64,000 bases of DNA from Nematopogon swammerdamellus. Lineage: Eukaryota > Arthropoda > Insecta > Lepidoptera > Adelidae. The DNA lies in the NCBI GenBank assembly GCA_946902875.1, contig OX336351.1:5219142-5283141 (forward strand). The letters run 5' to 3'. Below, piece by piece: positions 31,425 through 41,252 of the stretch. The translations under genes were made by a program, and so were the position numbers. Each line of letters starts with the position of its first letter. Within the stretch, counting starts at the first letter, position 1. The notes beneath the pieces are model-generated. The model was given only the letters and a program-made list of their open reading frames with translations, did no database searches and was not told where the DNA came from.

Positions 31425-31592
31425 GTACCCATTCCCTGCCGACATATTTTACCCCAAGTACAGTATCTGTTCCTTCGAGAGAGGTCGCATGGCATTCGTA
31501 ACCTCCGAATTCGACCAAATGTCCGTGGGCGTCTTTAGACACTATATGGGTGGTTCGACGCCATACACTTCGCACTTTCTATAAAAAATAAT
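31425..31592 (+). pseudogene. LINE ORF2 C-terminal fragment
   Basis: CATTCCCTGCCGACATATTT, CCCCAAGTACAGTATCTGTT and AATGTCCGTGGGCGTC match the 3' stub at 11738-11945. Strongly decayed; an A-run follows. Confidence 0.6.
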
Positions 31593-32130
31593 GGTTGTAA
31601 ATTGGCCAAACTTTGAGCTCTTTCCTGACTGTAATTTTTTTTTATGAAGTGGGTGCGAATTGTGAATGATGTGTGTTCGTGGGTGGCTGAGTGAGATGCC
31701 ATGCCAGCAGATTTACGGACTGTTGGGCTGTATGGCCTTCGAAGTTTGAAGACGCCCAGGTCAAAGGATTCGGGAAACACTCTCAGACGTATGGGTCTTC
31801 ACTAGTATTGGTTGAATTCGATTTATAGAATTTCAGAATAGTATTATCTCAAATAACGTACATAATAGACTTTCGGCTTGATTTAGAAGCCAGCTTGAAG
31901 CCACCACATGACATTACCTGTCATCCCCTGTCAGTAACAGGACTAAAATCAATAGGGCTTTGAACGTAGATGTGGGGAGACACATCAATCCTTAGTGAAA
32001 ATAATTAATGTTTCGTAATTAATACGTATGTACTTAGGAGCAAGTAATGGAATAGGAGCAAGAATATTTTTTTGTCAGTATTAATATGATACATAGCAGA
32101 GCTCTTTTCTTTCCTCCCAATTTTTTTATT
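31593..32130. other. Unassigned
   Basis: Nothing recognised. Confidence 0.4.
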
Positions 32131-32907
32131 TTTTGACGTGATGACGTCACGTGTTATAAATTGGTGAACACCGGCTGCACGCACGAAGAAGTGTCACGTT
32201 CCATCTAAACCTGTGTGTGCAAGCGAGAGCGCGATAGAGAGGCATATACATATAGGGACCGCGGGTTCGAGGCTCGCAAAAGACGGACAAATATATTTTG
32301 TATTCCTACATACAAAATATATTTGTCCGTCTTTTGTGAGCCTCGAACCCGCGGTCCCTGCCACCATCACCGACCAGACGTCTTAACCACGCGGGCTAAT
32401 TGATCATGTACCTATCGCAGCAAATTTGCTCAACAGTATGTGAAAATTTCATGGAGCGACATCTAGCGTCCACATCTAGCGTCAATAGTAAATGAAATAC
32501 TTCAGCGGTATTTACTTGATTTCGCAGTTAGGTAGTTGTTGCAACGTTGCACATGTAGATGGCGTTATGTAGGTTTGAGTACCAACACGATGTTTATATT
32601 GATAATTAATATTATTAGCTTTTTAGGTTTCTTAAATATAAAATAAACAAAAATTAATAGTCGTTATTTTCTCATATTTTTTATTAGTTATTATCACATC
32701 TTTATCATGTACTTAAATTAATTTTACATATTTTATATTCTACAAAAACTTATTATAAAAATACACAAAATTAATAAAAATCTAAATAAAAACGGTAAAT
32801 ATGCGCCGGAACTGATTTTGTATCTGACTTCGCACTTTATATACTTTATGACGTCATCATCATCACGTAAAACTATCGTCCGTAAACCAACTTTACAGAC
32901 AACCAAT
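32131..32907. mobile_element. Family R repeat, long or interrupted form
   Basis: The ends match 7882-8095 in inverse orientation (ACGTGATGACGTCACGTG at the left, CGTCCGTAAACCAACTTTAC at the right). Between them are the tRNA-like hairpin 32255-32400 and ~400 bp of AT-rich DNA. It is either the longer parent of the short form or a short form with insertions. Confidence 0.65.
32255..32400 (-). mobile_element. tRNA-like element with 48 bp hairpin
   Basis: 32255-32302 and 32311-32358 are inverted copies with one mismatch, enclosing an 8 bp loop. The right arm plus 32359-32398 make a tRNA-like unit on the minus strand (TAGCCCGCGTGGTTAAGACG as A box, GCGGGTTCGAGGCTC as B box). The left arm repeats only the B-box side and its downstream ~35 bp. 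Confidence 0.75.
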
Positions 32908-33237
32908 TTTTTTATGGAAACTGACACAGTTGGCTACATCACTTACAAAATCCGCGATGTCAGCCCATAACACCGGGTAAACTTGGTGCCACGTCAGTGC
33001 TTCCCTTCGGTCGTGCCGGCTACACTGAGCTGGACGGAAAACACAAACTAATTACATAGCCGTTTCGACCGACCTTTCATTCAGTGCGGTTGTACCAACC
33101 CGGGCGGGTTATACCCTACCACTTAGTAATATAAGAAGGGAGTCATATGCCTTAGTCGCCTTTTACGACATACACGGGGAGAGATGCAGTGGGGCTATTC
33201 TCTTAAAGTACCGGCCCCATACGGTACGACATGCACG
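32908..33237 (-). mobile_element. SINE-V, full length
   Basis: T-run, tail, body and V head ending CCCCATACGGTAC. A broken repeat of the V head follows to about 33280 (GACATGCACGGGGAGAGATT). Confidence 0.85.
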
Positions 33238-33439
33238 GGGAGAGATTCAGTGGGGACATACACGAGGTCAGATGCAGTCAGACCCCAGCCCACGCTCGCT
33301 ACCTTCATACTCAAAGGCGCTACACTCAACTCCTGTCTAGACGCTTCTTTGTGTTGGATATACTTAATGCTGACCCTCAACGCGCAATGTAAAATAAATC
33401 TTAATCCTTTCATCATAAAGTTCAAAATAGCATTTTTTT

Positions 33440-33795
33440 TTTCAAACATCACTTACAAAATCCGCGATGTCAGCCCATAACACCGGGTAAACTAGGTGCC
33501 ATGCCAGTGCGTCCCTTCATTTCATGTCGGCTACACTGAACTGGACGGAAAACACTAACTATTTACATAGCCGTTTCGACCGGGGTTTCCTTCAGTGCGG
33601 TGGTACCAACACGGGCGGGATAAACCCTACCACCTAATAAATTAAGAAGGGAAGGAACCTGCAATTTTACCTGGAATCCGAACCACGGTCAACCTGCAAC
33701 GGTCGAGCGGTCACCCATCCAAGTAATGACCGCGCTCAGGGTTGTTTAACACCAGTCTACCGATCGCACCACTGAGCTACCGAGGCTGACAATGG
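33440..33795 (-). mobile_element. SINE-A, tail-truncated
   Basis: Body, 5S-like block and tRNA-like 5' end are intact (CACTGAGCTACCGAGGCTGA on plus). The tail starts at ACATCACTTACAAAATCC, so the last ~20 bp and the poly-A are altered. Confidence 0.85.
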
Positions 33796-33959
33796 TTAGT
33801 TTGTAAAGAATACCGTAACGCATTAAACTCGCTTTTTGTAAACCTTTTGTAATAATGGTGAGCAATAAAGTATATTTTAAGTTAATTTAATTACTATTGT
33901 TATATATATCTTTTTAGAACTCTATCAAAACGCCCACTTTTGTTTACCATGCGACATCG
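33796..33959. other. Unassigned AT-rich DNA
   Basis: No feature recognised. Confidence 0.4.
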
Positions 33960-34150
33960 TCTAAAATCGTAAATCCAAGTGGAGTGTTCCTCCCGCGCCG
34001 CCACGCCGCCCGCCCAGAGCGTCAGTAACAAACACTTCCTGTCCCGAAAGTTGGGCGGCGCCCGCCCGCGGTCGCTTCCGGTGTAATGTTTTGTCGAGTT
34101 TTGTAACGGGAAGTTATCGCCGTGTCATCACGACAATGAGTTTTGTAAGT
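33960..34150 (+). promoter_or_regulatory. Candidate host promoter and first exon
   Basis: A GC/CpG-rich patch (33985-34085) in AT-rich surroundings contains ACTTCCTGTCC and GCTTCCGGTGT, both ETS-like. Downstream, CGACA precedes an ATG at 34136, and three codons later TTT is followed by GTAAGT at 34145, a perfect splice-donor consensus. This would give a plus-strand first coding exon of Met-Ser-Phe. It is inference only; no following exon was recognised. Confidence 0.25.
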
Positions 34151-34554
34151 TTCGTTGCTTTAGACGATTCTCTCGTGGTCCAAATTCCATTTGGAGATAA
34201 TTAATCTGGTATATAGTCTGATCTACAATTTTAAAATGTCTTTATGAACGTTAAGGGAAGTTCGAAAATTACTGAACACATTTTTATGCCGTTTTTAATA
34301 ACGAAACCTTGAATAAAACCAGGCATTGTCTATGCATCGTATTCTGCTATTTGTTACTAACTAGCTGTTTCATTGCCTATAAACTTATCATCCTATACGT
34401 CAAAACAAACCCTAAATACAATCCAAAAACAACCCAGTACTAAGCCAGTTTTTGAATAGAGGGATTCGTAAAATATCTTTATAGTTTTAAATAATATAAC
34501 ATAGACAGTGCATAGCAAACCTTTAAAACCGTTAACCTGTCTGACTGCTTAGAC
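34151..34554. other. Unassigned
   Basis: No feature recognised; it could be intron if the candidate exon is real. Confidence 0.4.
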
Positions 34555-35240
34555 TTAGATGGTGAATTGACAGACATGGAGATGAAAAAATAGGCAGACA
34601 GACAATCGAAGACACAAACGTACAGATGAACTGATGGATAGATGAAAATACGAATAGACAGAAAAATTAACCACCAAAGAGACGGACAGATGAACAGATG
34701 AATAGATGGAAATTCGGTCAAAGATTGAGGCGGTCACGATTAATGAACTAACATACAGACAAAAAGATCAGCAGACACGGTTGGACAAGATGAACAAACG
34801 AAGAGACAGAAAGACAGACGATCAGATCAACAGACGGATAGATGAACAAAGAGACAGACAGAAAACCAAAAACTAAAGGAAGAGACGGAGACGGATTAAT
34901 GAACTAACGGACAGACAGAAAAATAGGCGGACACAGATGGACAAGACGAACAGACGAAGAGAGAGAAAGACCGACGATCAGACCAACAGACAGATAGATG
35001 AACAAAGCCACAGACAGAAAAATAAACAAGCAACGGGAAATACGGCCACTCAAATATGTTGTAGACGGATTAATGAACTAACGTACAGACAGAAAGATAG
35101 GCGAACACAGATGGACAAGATGACCAAACGAAGAGACAGAAAGACGGACGGATAGATGATCAAAGGGACCGACAGAAGAACAAACAACCAAATAAAGAAA
35201 CGGAAATATAAACAAACGGACATATATGAATACAAACACC
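34555..35240. repeat. ACAGA-rich array with ~160 bp higher-order units
   Basis: Purine-rich GACAGACAGATGAAC-like repeats. A longer unit starting GATTAATGAACTAAC recurs at about 34738, 34893 and 35068, each with ACAGATGGACAAGA-like internal landmarks. Units are diverged, so the array is old. Confidence 0.75.
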
Positions 35241-35870
35241 AGGATAGATTTAGGCGACGTATAAGTGAACGGACGGACTGGTTTTTACGTCTTTTTAATT
35301 TCTTTTCTTAGGCTTTACCTGCGGAATTCTAAAAAAACGTCGCAAAACAATGAAACGATTACGTACAATTTCATACTTTCCGGTGCAACGCAGAGAGCTC
35401 TCGGGGCTATTCCGAGCTTTTTAATTTCTTTTACACGCTCTAAGAGAGAGCGTTCTTGCAATAATTCAGTTTTAATTTTAATTTCTCCTGACGTTTTTCC
35501 TTGGCCAGTCCACGTGATAATAAATAGTCAGACAGCAAGAGTTGCTTAGAACGCTGCAATGAGAAACAAATTGCACGAGATGTCACTACTATTTTGTGTG
35601 GATATTGCGAAATTTCTGCTAAATTGTTTCGTACCCTCTAAAGTGGTAATCGAACATCGTTGTAAATGAACCAATTTATGGTAGACTTTATGTAATCAAT
35701 GTTGAATTATTATCGATGTTTTAACTGAAATAAATATTTTCTACGTTTATGGTTGTTAGGTGTACCATGATTATTGTATTCATACCATATTTACATGACC
35801 TATGGTACGTTATCAAACAATACTAATAATAAATCTGTAAGCCTTACAGTGTAAAAGATGGTCATGGAGT
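35241..35870. other. Unassigned
   Basis: No gene or known repeat. Confidence 0.4.
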
Positions 35871-36027
35871 TAAGCCGCGTCTCCTGCGCATGTTTTTTCG
35901 ATACATTACACAACAAACATTACAAAAAACATTTTTTTATTCATACAAATGTGTATGGTCACGCCCCAATGTTTCGATGTTTCTGTGTAATGTTTCGAAA
36001 AAAAAAAATCGCAGGAGACCCGGCTTA
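35871..36027. mobile_element. MITE with ~44 bp terminal inverted repeats
   Basis: 35871-35914 and 35983-36027 are inverted copies (TAAGCCGCGTCTCCTGCG at the left, GCAGGAGACCCGGCTTA at the right), with CGAWACATTACACA inside both. 157 bp in all; no coding capacity. Confidence 0.7.
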
Positions 36028-36054
36028 AGGTACTTTGTTTTTTGAGATAATGCG

Positions 36055-36330
36055 TTTGTGGACTCTATGTAATATTTTCTGTATGTATGTATGTTCCTTC
36101 ATAACTCTTAAACCGATTATCCGAATTCGTTTAAACTTAGTACAAGCACATTTAACTATGCGAGACATAGGATAGGCTAAATAAAATTCACTTCCGGTTA
36201 CGCTAAGATGTGGCTCTCATAAAAACCGAACTGTTCCGCGCGCCGAAATGAAGGTACAGTAGTGGGCTTACTTACTTTCTTCTTTTTAAATACGAATTTC
36301 ACGCGAGCGAAGCCGCGGGCAAAAGCTAGT
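36055..36330 (+). mobile_element. Family N repeat
   Basis: CTTAAACCGATTATCCGAAT, GAGACATAGGATAGGCTAAA, CACTTCCGGTTACGCTAAGA and the end GCGAGCGAAGCCGCGGGCAA. This 3' end is widespread in lepidopteran DNA (general knowledge). An inverse copy of its middle is at 37863-38030. Confidence 0.7.
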
Positions 36331-36809
36331 AAATATAATAAGTTCATTACTAGCTGCAATTTATTTACTACGGGCGCATCGATCGCTAGCTTTGCAGTTA
36401 GAGCTTATCTGTTTTAATTACCGAATTTTTAAAGTATGAGCTCAAAAGAGACAGTGCATGGCATGAAATTATGGTATGAATATTATACATTATGGTACGC
36501 CTGACAACGCTACCCCCGACATCAGCCTTCATAGCAGAGACGTGATATGAATAGGCCGCTTCATTCTCGTCTGAACTCGATGGAATTGTTGCCCATCGTG
36601 CCTTAGAAAATGAGGTATGCTAGTTACTGAGAGCGGCGTCCGCAGTACGCGTCACCATCGCATCTGGGGCGCGTCGTCGCGGCGTCTGCATCGAAGCGAG
36701 CTCGAAACTTTTTCAATTTACAACTGCGAATGGAAACAATCATATCGTCGGCGTTGGAGACGCTGTAAATAAAGCTGTAAAGAAAAAACGTTGTAGTTTT
36801 ATTGGAAAA
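36331..36809. other. Unassigned, partly CpG-rich
   Basis: 36630-36700 is GC-rich (GGGGCGCGTCGTCGCGGCGT). No ORF or splice signal stands out. It could be a host regulatory patch or a decayed repeat. Confidence 0.4.
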
Positions 36810-37815
36810 CTAGCTTTTGCCCGCGGCTTCGCTCGCGTGAAATTCGTATTTCAAAGGAAGAAAGTAAGTAACTAAGGGCGAGCTGGGTTCAGGTAAACGA
36901 TAAACCTTCTCAACTAAAGTAAGTAACTAACGGCGAAGCTTCAGGCTGAGCTGCATTCTGGAAGACAATACACCTTCTCGAAGAAAGTAAGTAACTAAGG
37001 GCGAGGCCGAAGGCCGAGCTGCGGTCAGGAAGACTATAAACCTTCTTGAAGAAAGTAAGTAACTGAGGGCGAGGCCGAAGGCCGAGCTGCGTTCAGGAAG
37101 ACGATAACCTTTTCGAAGAAAGTAAGTAACTAAGGGCGAGGCCGAAGGCCGAGCTGCGTTCAGGAAAACCTTCTCGAAGAAATTAAGTCATTGAGGGCGA
37201 GGCCGAAGGCCGAGCTGCGTTCAGGAAGAATATAAACCTTTTTAATGAAAGTATGTAACAGAGGGCGAGGCCGAAGGCCGAGCTTCGTTCAGGAAGACCA
37301 TAAAACTTCTCGAAGAAAGTAAGTAACTAAGTGCGAGGCCGAAGGCAGAGCTGCGTTTAGGAAGACTATAAACCGTCTTGAAGAAAGTAAGTAACTATCG
37401 CCCATAGTTACTTACTGTCATCGAGAAGGTTTAGCGTCTTCCAGGATACAGCTCGGCCTTCGGCCACGCCCTTAGTTACTTACTTTCTTCGAGAAGGATT
37501 ATAGTCTTTCTGAACGCAGCTCGACCTTAGGCCTCACCCTCAGTTACTTACTTTCTTCGAGAAGGTTTATGGTCTTCCTGAACGCAGCTCGGCCTTCGGC
37601 CTCGCCCTCTGTTACTTACTTTCATTAAAAAGGTTTATATTCTTCCTGAACGCAGCCGGCCTTCGGCCTCGCCTTTAGTATGTTACTTACTTTCTTTGAG
37701 ATTGTTTATTGTTCATCTAAATCCAGTTCACCCTCCGGCCCCGGCCAAATTTACTTACTTTCTTCTTTTGAAATACGAATTTCACGCGAGCGAATCCGCG
37801 GGAAAAAGCTATCGA
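36810..37815. mobile_element. Family P foldback built of ~68 bp tandem units
   Basis: Termini are inverted: AGCTTTTGCCCGCGGCTTCG at the left and GCGAGCGAATCCGCGGGAAA at the right. The left arm has about 8 tandem units (GGGCGAGGCCGAAGGCCGAG, CTGCGTTCAGGAAGA, TTCTCGAAGAAAGTAAGTAA); the right arm has about 5 units in reverse orientation, meeting near 37400. Variant units match in order across the axis (for example TTTTTAATGAAAG at 37240 and CTTTCATTAAAAA at 37620). The plan resembles Drosophila Foldback (FB) elements. Confidence 0.8.
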
Positions 37816-37862
37816 TATTTAAATAAGAAACTTCAGTTAAAATAAATCAAATACTTTAGATA

Positions 37863-38030
37863 CCTAACTAAGTAAAATACTCCACTTATTAGCGTAACCG
37901 GAACTGAATTTTATTTGGCCTATCCTGTGTCTCGTATAGCTAAATGTGCGTGTACTAATTTTAATCGAATTTAGATGATATCGGCTTAAATTGTATGGAG
38001 GACTTTTTTTAGAACTATTTAAGAGAAACA
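37863..38030 (-). mobile_element. Family N repeat, inverse copy
   Basis: On the minus strand it reads GAGACACAGGATAGGCCAAA and CAGTTCCGGTTACGCTAATA, matching 36055-36330. The two N copies flank the P foldback in opposite orientation. Confidence 0.65.
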
Positions 38031-38083
38031 ACCAAATTCGATTTAAACGCAAATATGATAATAAACTATCGTTTATCTTATAT

Positions 38084-38455
38084 TCTCCCTCTCCCTCTCC
38101 CTCTCCCTCTCCCTCTCCCTCTCCCTCTCCCTCTCCCTCTCCCTCTCCCTCTCCCTCTCCCTCTCCCTCTCCCTCTCCCTCTCCCTCTCCCTCTCCCTCT
38201 CCCTCTCCCTCTCCCTCTCCCTCTCCCTCTCCCTCTCCCTCTCCCTCTCCCTCTCCCTCTCCCTCTCCCTCCCCCTCCCCTTCCCCCTCCCCTCCCCTCT
38301 CCCTCTCCCTCTCCCTCTCCCTGCCCCTCCCCTTCCCTCTCCCCTCCCCTCTCCCTCTCCCTCTCGCTCCTCCTCTCCCTCCCCTCCCCCTCCCCTCCCC
38401 TCCCCTCCCCCTCCCCTCCCCCTCCCCTTCCCCCTCCCCTCTCCCTCCCCCTTTA
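38084..38455. repeat. (CTCCCT)n array
   Basis: Nearly perfect hexamer repeats from 38084 to about 38270, then degenerate C/T-rich sequence. The minus strand has GGG every 6 bases. The Ser-Pro and Leu-Pro open frames across it are artefacts. Confidence 0.97.
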
Positions 38456-39110
38456 CAGCAAACGGGATGGTACGGAACCCTCTTAACGCGAGCCCGACTC
38501 GAACTTGACCACTTTTTTTTTTAAATATGTTACCATGTAATATACACTTAATTTACAGGAAAACCTAAACGAAAATCCTAAGCCTTCTAGTTCTCACAGA
38601 AAACGCGATGGTACGGAACCCTTTTTACGCGAGATCGACTCGAACTTGTCCACTTTAAAAAAAATTATGTTATCATGGGATATACACTTAATTTACAGGA
38701 AAACTTAAAAGAAAATCCCAATCCTTCTAGTTCTCACAAAAAACGCGATGGTACGGAACCCTCTTTACGCGACCCCGACTCGAACTTGACCGCAATTAAA
38801 AAAAAAATTATGTTACCGTGGGATATACACTTAATTTACAGGAAAACATAAAAGAAAATCCCAATCCTTCTAGTTCTCACAGAAAACGCGATGGTACGGA
38901 ACCCTCTTTACGCGACCCCGACTCGAACTTGACCACAATTTTTTTTAAAATTATGTTACCGTGTGATATGTCCTTAATTTACAGGAAAACATAAAAGAAA
39001 ATCCCAATCCTTCTAGTTCTCACAGAAAATGCGATGGTACGGAACCCTCTTTACGCGAGGTCGACTCGAACTTGACCACTTTTTTAAAAAATTATGTTAC
39101 TCCGGGATAT
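38456..39110. repeat. Tandem array of ~137 bp units
   Basis: Five units, each with CGATGGTACGGAACCCT, CGACTCGAACTTGACC, an A/T-run, TTATGTTACC, ATACACTTAATTTACAGG and CTTCTAGTTCTCACAGAAAA. The GGAACCCT...CGACTCGAACTTG part is the start of family E, so an E-type end appears to have been amplified in tandem. Confidence 0.85.
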
Positions 39111-39235
39111 ACACTACCCCTATACGAAGTTTCGTCAAAATCCGTCCAGCCGTTAAGGCGTGAAAGAGGAACAAACAAACAAACAAACAAACAAACAAAC
39201 ATACTTTCACATTTATGATATTAGTGAGATGAGAT
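39111..39235 (+). mobile_element. Interspersed repeat end with (AAAC)n
   Basis: CGAAGTTTCGTCAAAATCCG, CGTTAAGGCGTGAAAGAGGA, seven AAAC units, then ACTTTCACATTTATGATATT. This is a very common lepidopteran repeat end (general knowledge). Confidence 0.7.
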
Positions 39236-39366
39236 AATTGAGAAGCGAGAAGAGTCCTCGTTTGTATATATGTAGGTAGAGTAACTCGTCCATAGACCGG
39301 TTAGTTGGAGGAGCTCTCGAAGAACTTCGCTTGGCTCAGTTTAAACGAATTTATTATCATCATTCA

Positions 39367-39850
39367 GCCTCGGTAGCTCAGCGGTCCGGTCGGTCGACTG
39401 TCGGTCGTGATCATAAGCACACCTGGACGCGTATATCGAAATACTACTTCAATACGTCCCTAACGTAACCTAACCTAACTCAGTTCGTCCCAGCCCGCGG
39501 GGACGTATTGAAGTAGCATTTCGATATAGGCCACCTGGGCGCGGCCAGTACTTGGATGGGTGACAGCTCGACCGTTGAAGGCTGGCCGTTGTTCGGATTC
39601 CACGTAAAACTGGAGGTCCCTTCACTTCTTACCTTACTAGGTGGTAGGGGTTAATCCGCCCGGGCTGATACCACCGCACTGAATGAAAGGTCGGTCGAAA
39701 CTATGCTATGTAAATAGTTCGTGTTTTCCGTTCAATTCAGTGTAGACAGCACGACCGAACGGAAGCACTGACGTGGCGCCTAGTTCACTCGGTGTTACTG
39801 ACATCACGGATGTAGTAGGCGATGCAGCCAACCGTGTCAGCTTCCAAAAA
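39367..39850 (+). mobile_element. SINE-A, full length, with a nested insertion
   Basis: GCCTCGGTAGCTCAGCGGTC, the 5S-like GCCAGTACTTGGATGGGTGA, T-arm GTTCGGATTCCACG, body and tail with poly-A. A 100 bp palindromic element interrupts the 5S-like linker at 39432. Confidence 0.9.
39432..39531. mobile_element. Palindromic MITE inside SINE-A
   Basis: 28 bp terminal inverted repeats (39432-39459, 39501-39528, one mismatch; outer end TATATCGAAAT). Flanking CACCTGGACGCG (39420-39431) and CACCTGGGCGCG (39532-39543) look like a 12 bp target duplication. The centre has AACCTAACCTAAC. Confidence 0.8.
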
Positions 39851-39887
39851 AAAAATCAATATTTTGTAACCGACCAAAGGGAAGTAC

Positions 39888-39939
39888 CACAGAGCATCGA
39901 ATACCGACCGCGTGCGCGGTCGGTATTCGATGCTCTGTG
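39888..39939. mobile_element. 52 bp perfect palindrome with 8 bp target duplication
   Basis: 25 bp arms (CACAGAGCATCGAATACCGA onward) around a 2 bp centre TG, with no mismatch. GGAAGTAC flanks it on both sides (39880-39887, 39940-39947). The 8 bp duplication and CAGAG-like end suggest a hAT-type minimal derivative (inference). Confidence 0.75.
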
Positions 39940-40104
39940 GGAAGTACTAACAGGGCAGTTAGTTCTGAACTTGAACTTGAACTTGCAACACCTCCCAGCC
40001 AGGAGTTCTCCCACAACGGTGTAAGACCGAAGACACCAGGAGGTGCGTTTATTTTTCAGGATTTTAGGAAGTCACGCTCGAGGATGGATGAGAAAGTGAA
40101 ATAA

Positions 40105-40290
40105 TGGATGTAAGATGGCCGCATAGCAGCCTCGGCTGTGTTCTCCTCTAGTCCAGTATAGCCAGCAATCCAGGGAAGTCTCCGGTATGGCACCTACCTT
40201 CTCGGAGGTGGTATTGGCTGGTCGGAGCATGCGCTTTGGCCCCTCCGACTCTGCCACCCATACCGGATTAAATAAAAAAAAATCGACCGG
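40105..40290 (+). mobile_element. SINE-B 3' part
   Basis: GTAAGATGGCCGCATAGCAG, CCAGTATAGCCAGCAATCCA and CACCCATACCGGATTAAATA with an A-run. The head and first half are absent. Confidence 0.85.
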
Positions 40291-41252
40291 CTTATGTATC
40301 AGCCTGAAGCCAATATGGGAGTACGTGGAAAAACGGGATATTGGGATTTGTTGGAATGAGCGTTGCTGCGTTATTGACTTCTCTCTTATTTTCTTCTGTT
40401 TTCTAATGCACTATCGTCTGATAGGCTCGCTGCTTGCGTCTGGTTTGTTGTTGCCCTTCGATGATTCACTTGTCTCTGAGTCCGTTTCTGCCAAGAAATT
40501 TATTGAACTTTACGTTTCGAAGCAATTACCTCGGACAGCGCGTGTGACAGACAGACACGGACGGACGGACGGATAGACAGACAGACATCTGACCGATTTC
40601 GTAAGGGTCCCTCCCTCCCTACCGGAACCCTAAAAGCCGAAACCATGACCACAATGTAGCGCTGTAATGTAGAATAAGTTTTGCTTCGCAACAAAATAAC
40701 TTTAGCTTTCTGTGAAAATATTTCTTTCGGTCGTAACGGCATTGAGCGAAACCGTTGCCAACGGGAAAAACTAACAGTTTTCTCAGTGAATAATGCAGTG
40801 CGAAACATCATTAAAGTTGTGAGAAAATTTACGACCTCCCTACTTTTTTCTGAGCAAAAATTAAAAGTAGTTTTATTTAAGTTTTTTTATTGCAGAACTC
40901 GCTGCGATCGTGGCAGTTTATTCGTAATTTATAGATTTTGTGTCGCCAACTAGCAATTAAAATTTTATTAGGGTTTCGTAAGGGATCCTATTATTAAGCC
41001 TACGCTGTCTGTCCGTCCGTCTGTTCTATCCTTTGAACCGTAATAGGTAGCCGGTTGAATTTCTTACAGAATCTGTGTTTAACAAATAATAATAAAATAA
41101 AAACGTAATAAATGAAGGGAATAGATGAAGAACCGTGTTTTTTTTTTGTTCAAAGTTTTTTAGTTTTTGCTCTATCGTAATAAAATATCACATAAAAGCG
41201 TCAAACTTGGTGTGATTATACTGCAAACTCTAAAGTAAAAAACAAAATAATA
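40291..41252. other. Family-E-like pieces and unassigned DNA
   Basis: 40530-40640 has GACAGACAGACACGGACGG and CCCTACCGGAACCCTAAAA; 40965-41060 has TAGGGTTTCGTAAGGGATCC and CTGTCTGTCCGTCCG. Both are partial E relatives. No gene. Confidence 0.5.

Noticed and set aside
36810..37815. A CRISPR array (regular ~68 bp repeats)
   Set aside because: Units are contiguous tandem copies without unique spacers, in two orientations, in a eukaryotic genome.
37991..38524. Open frames of Ser-Pro and Leu-Pro repeats
   Set aside because: They are translations of the (CTCCCT)n array; all frames of such a repeat stay open.
39460..39482. Telomere-type (CCTAA)n repeats
   Set aside because: Only about two and a half units occur, inside a MITE; too short to mean a telomeric site.
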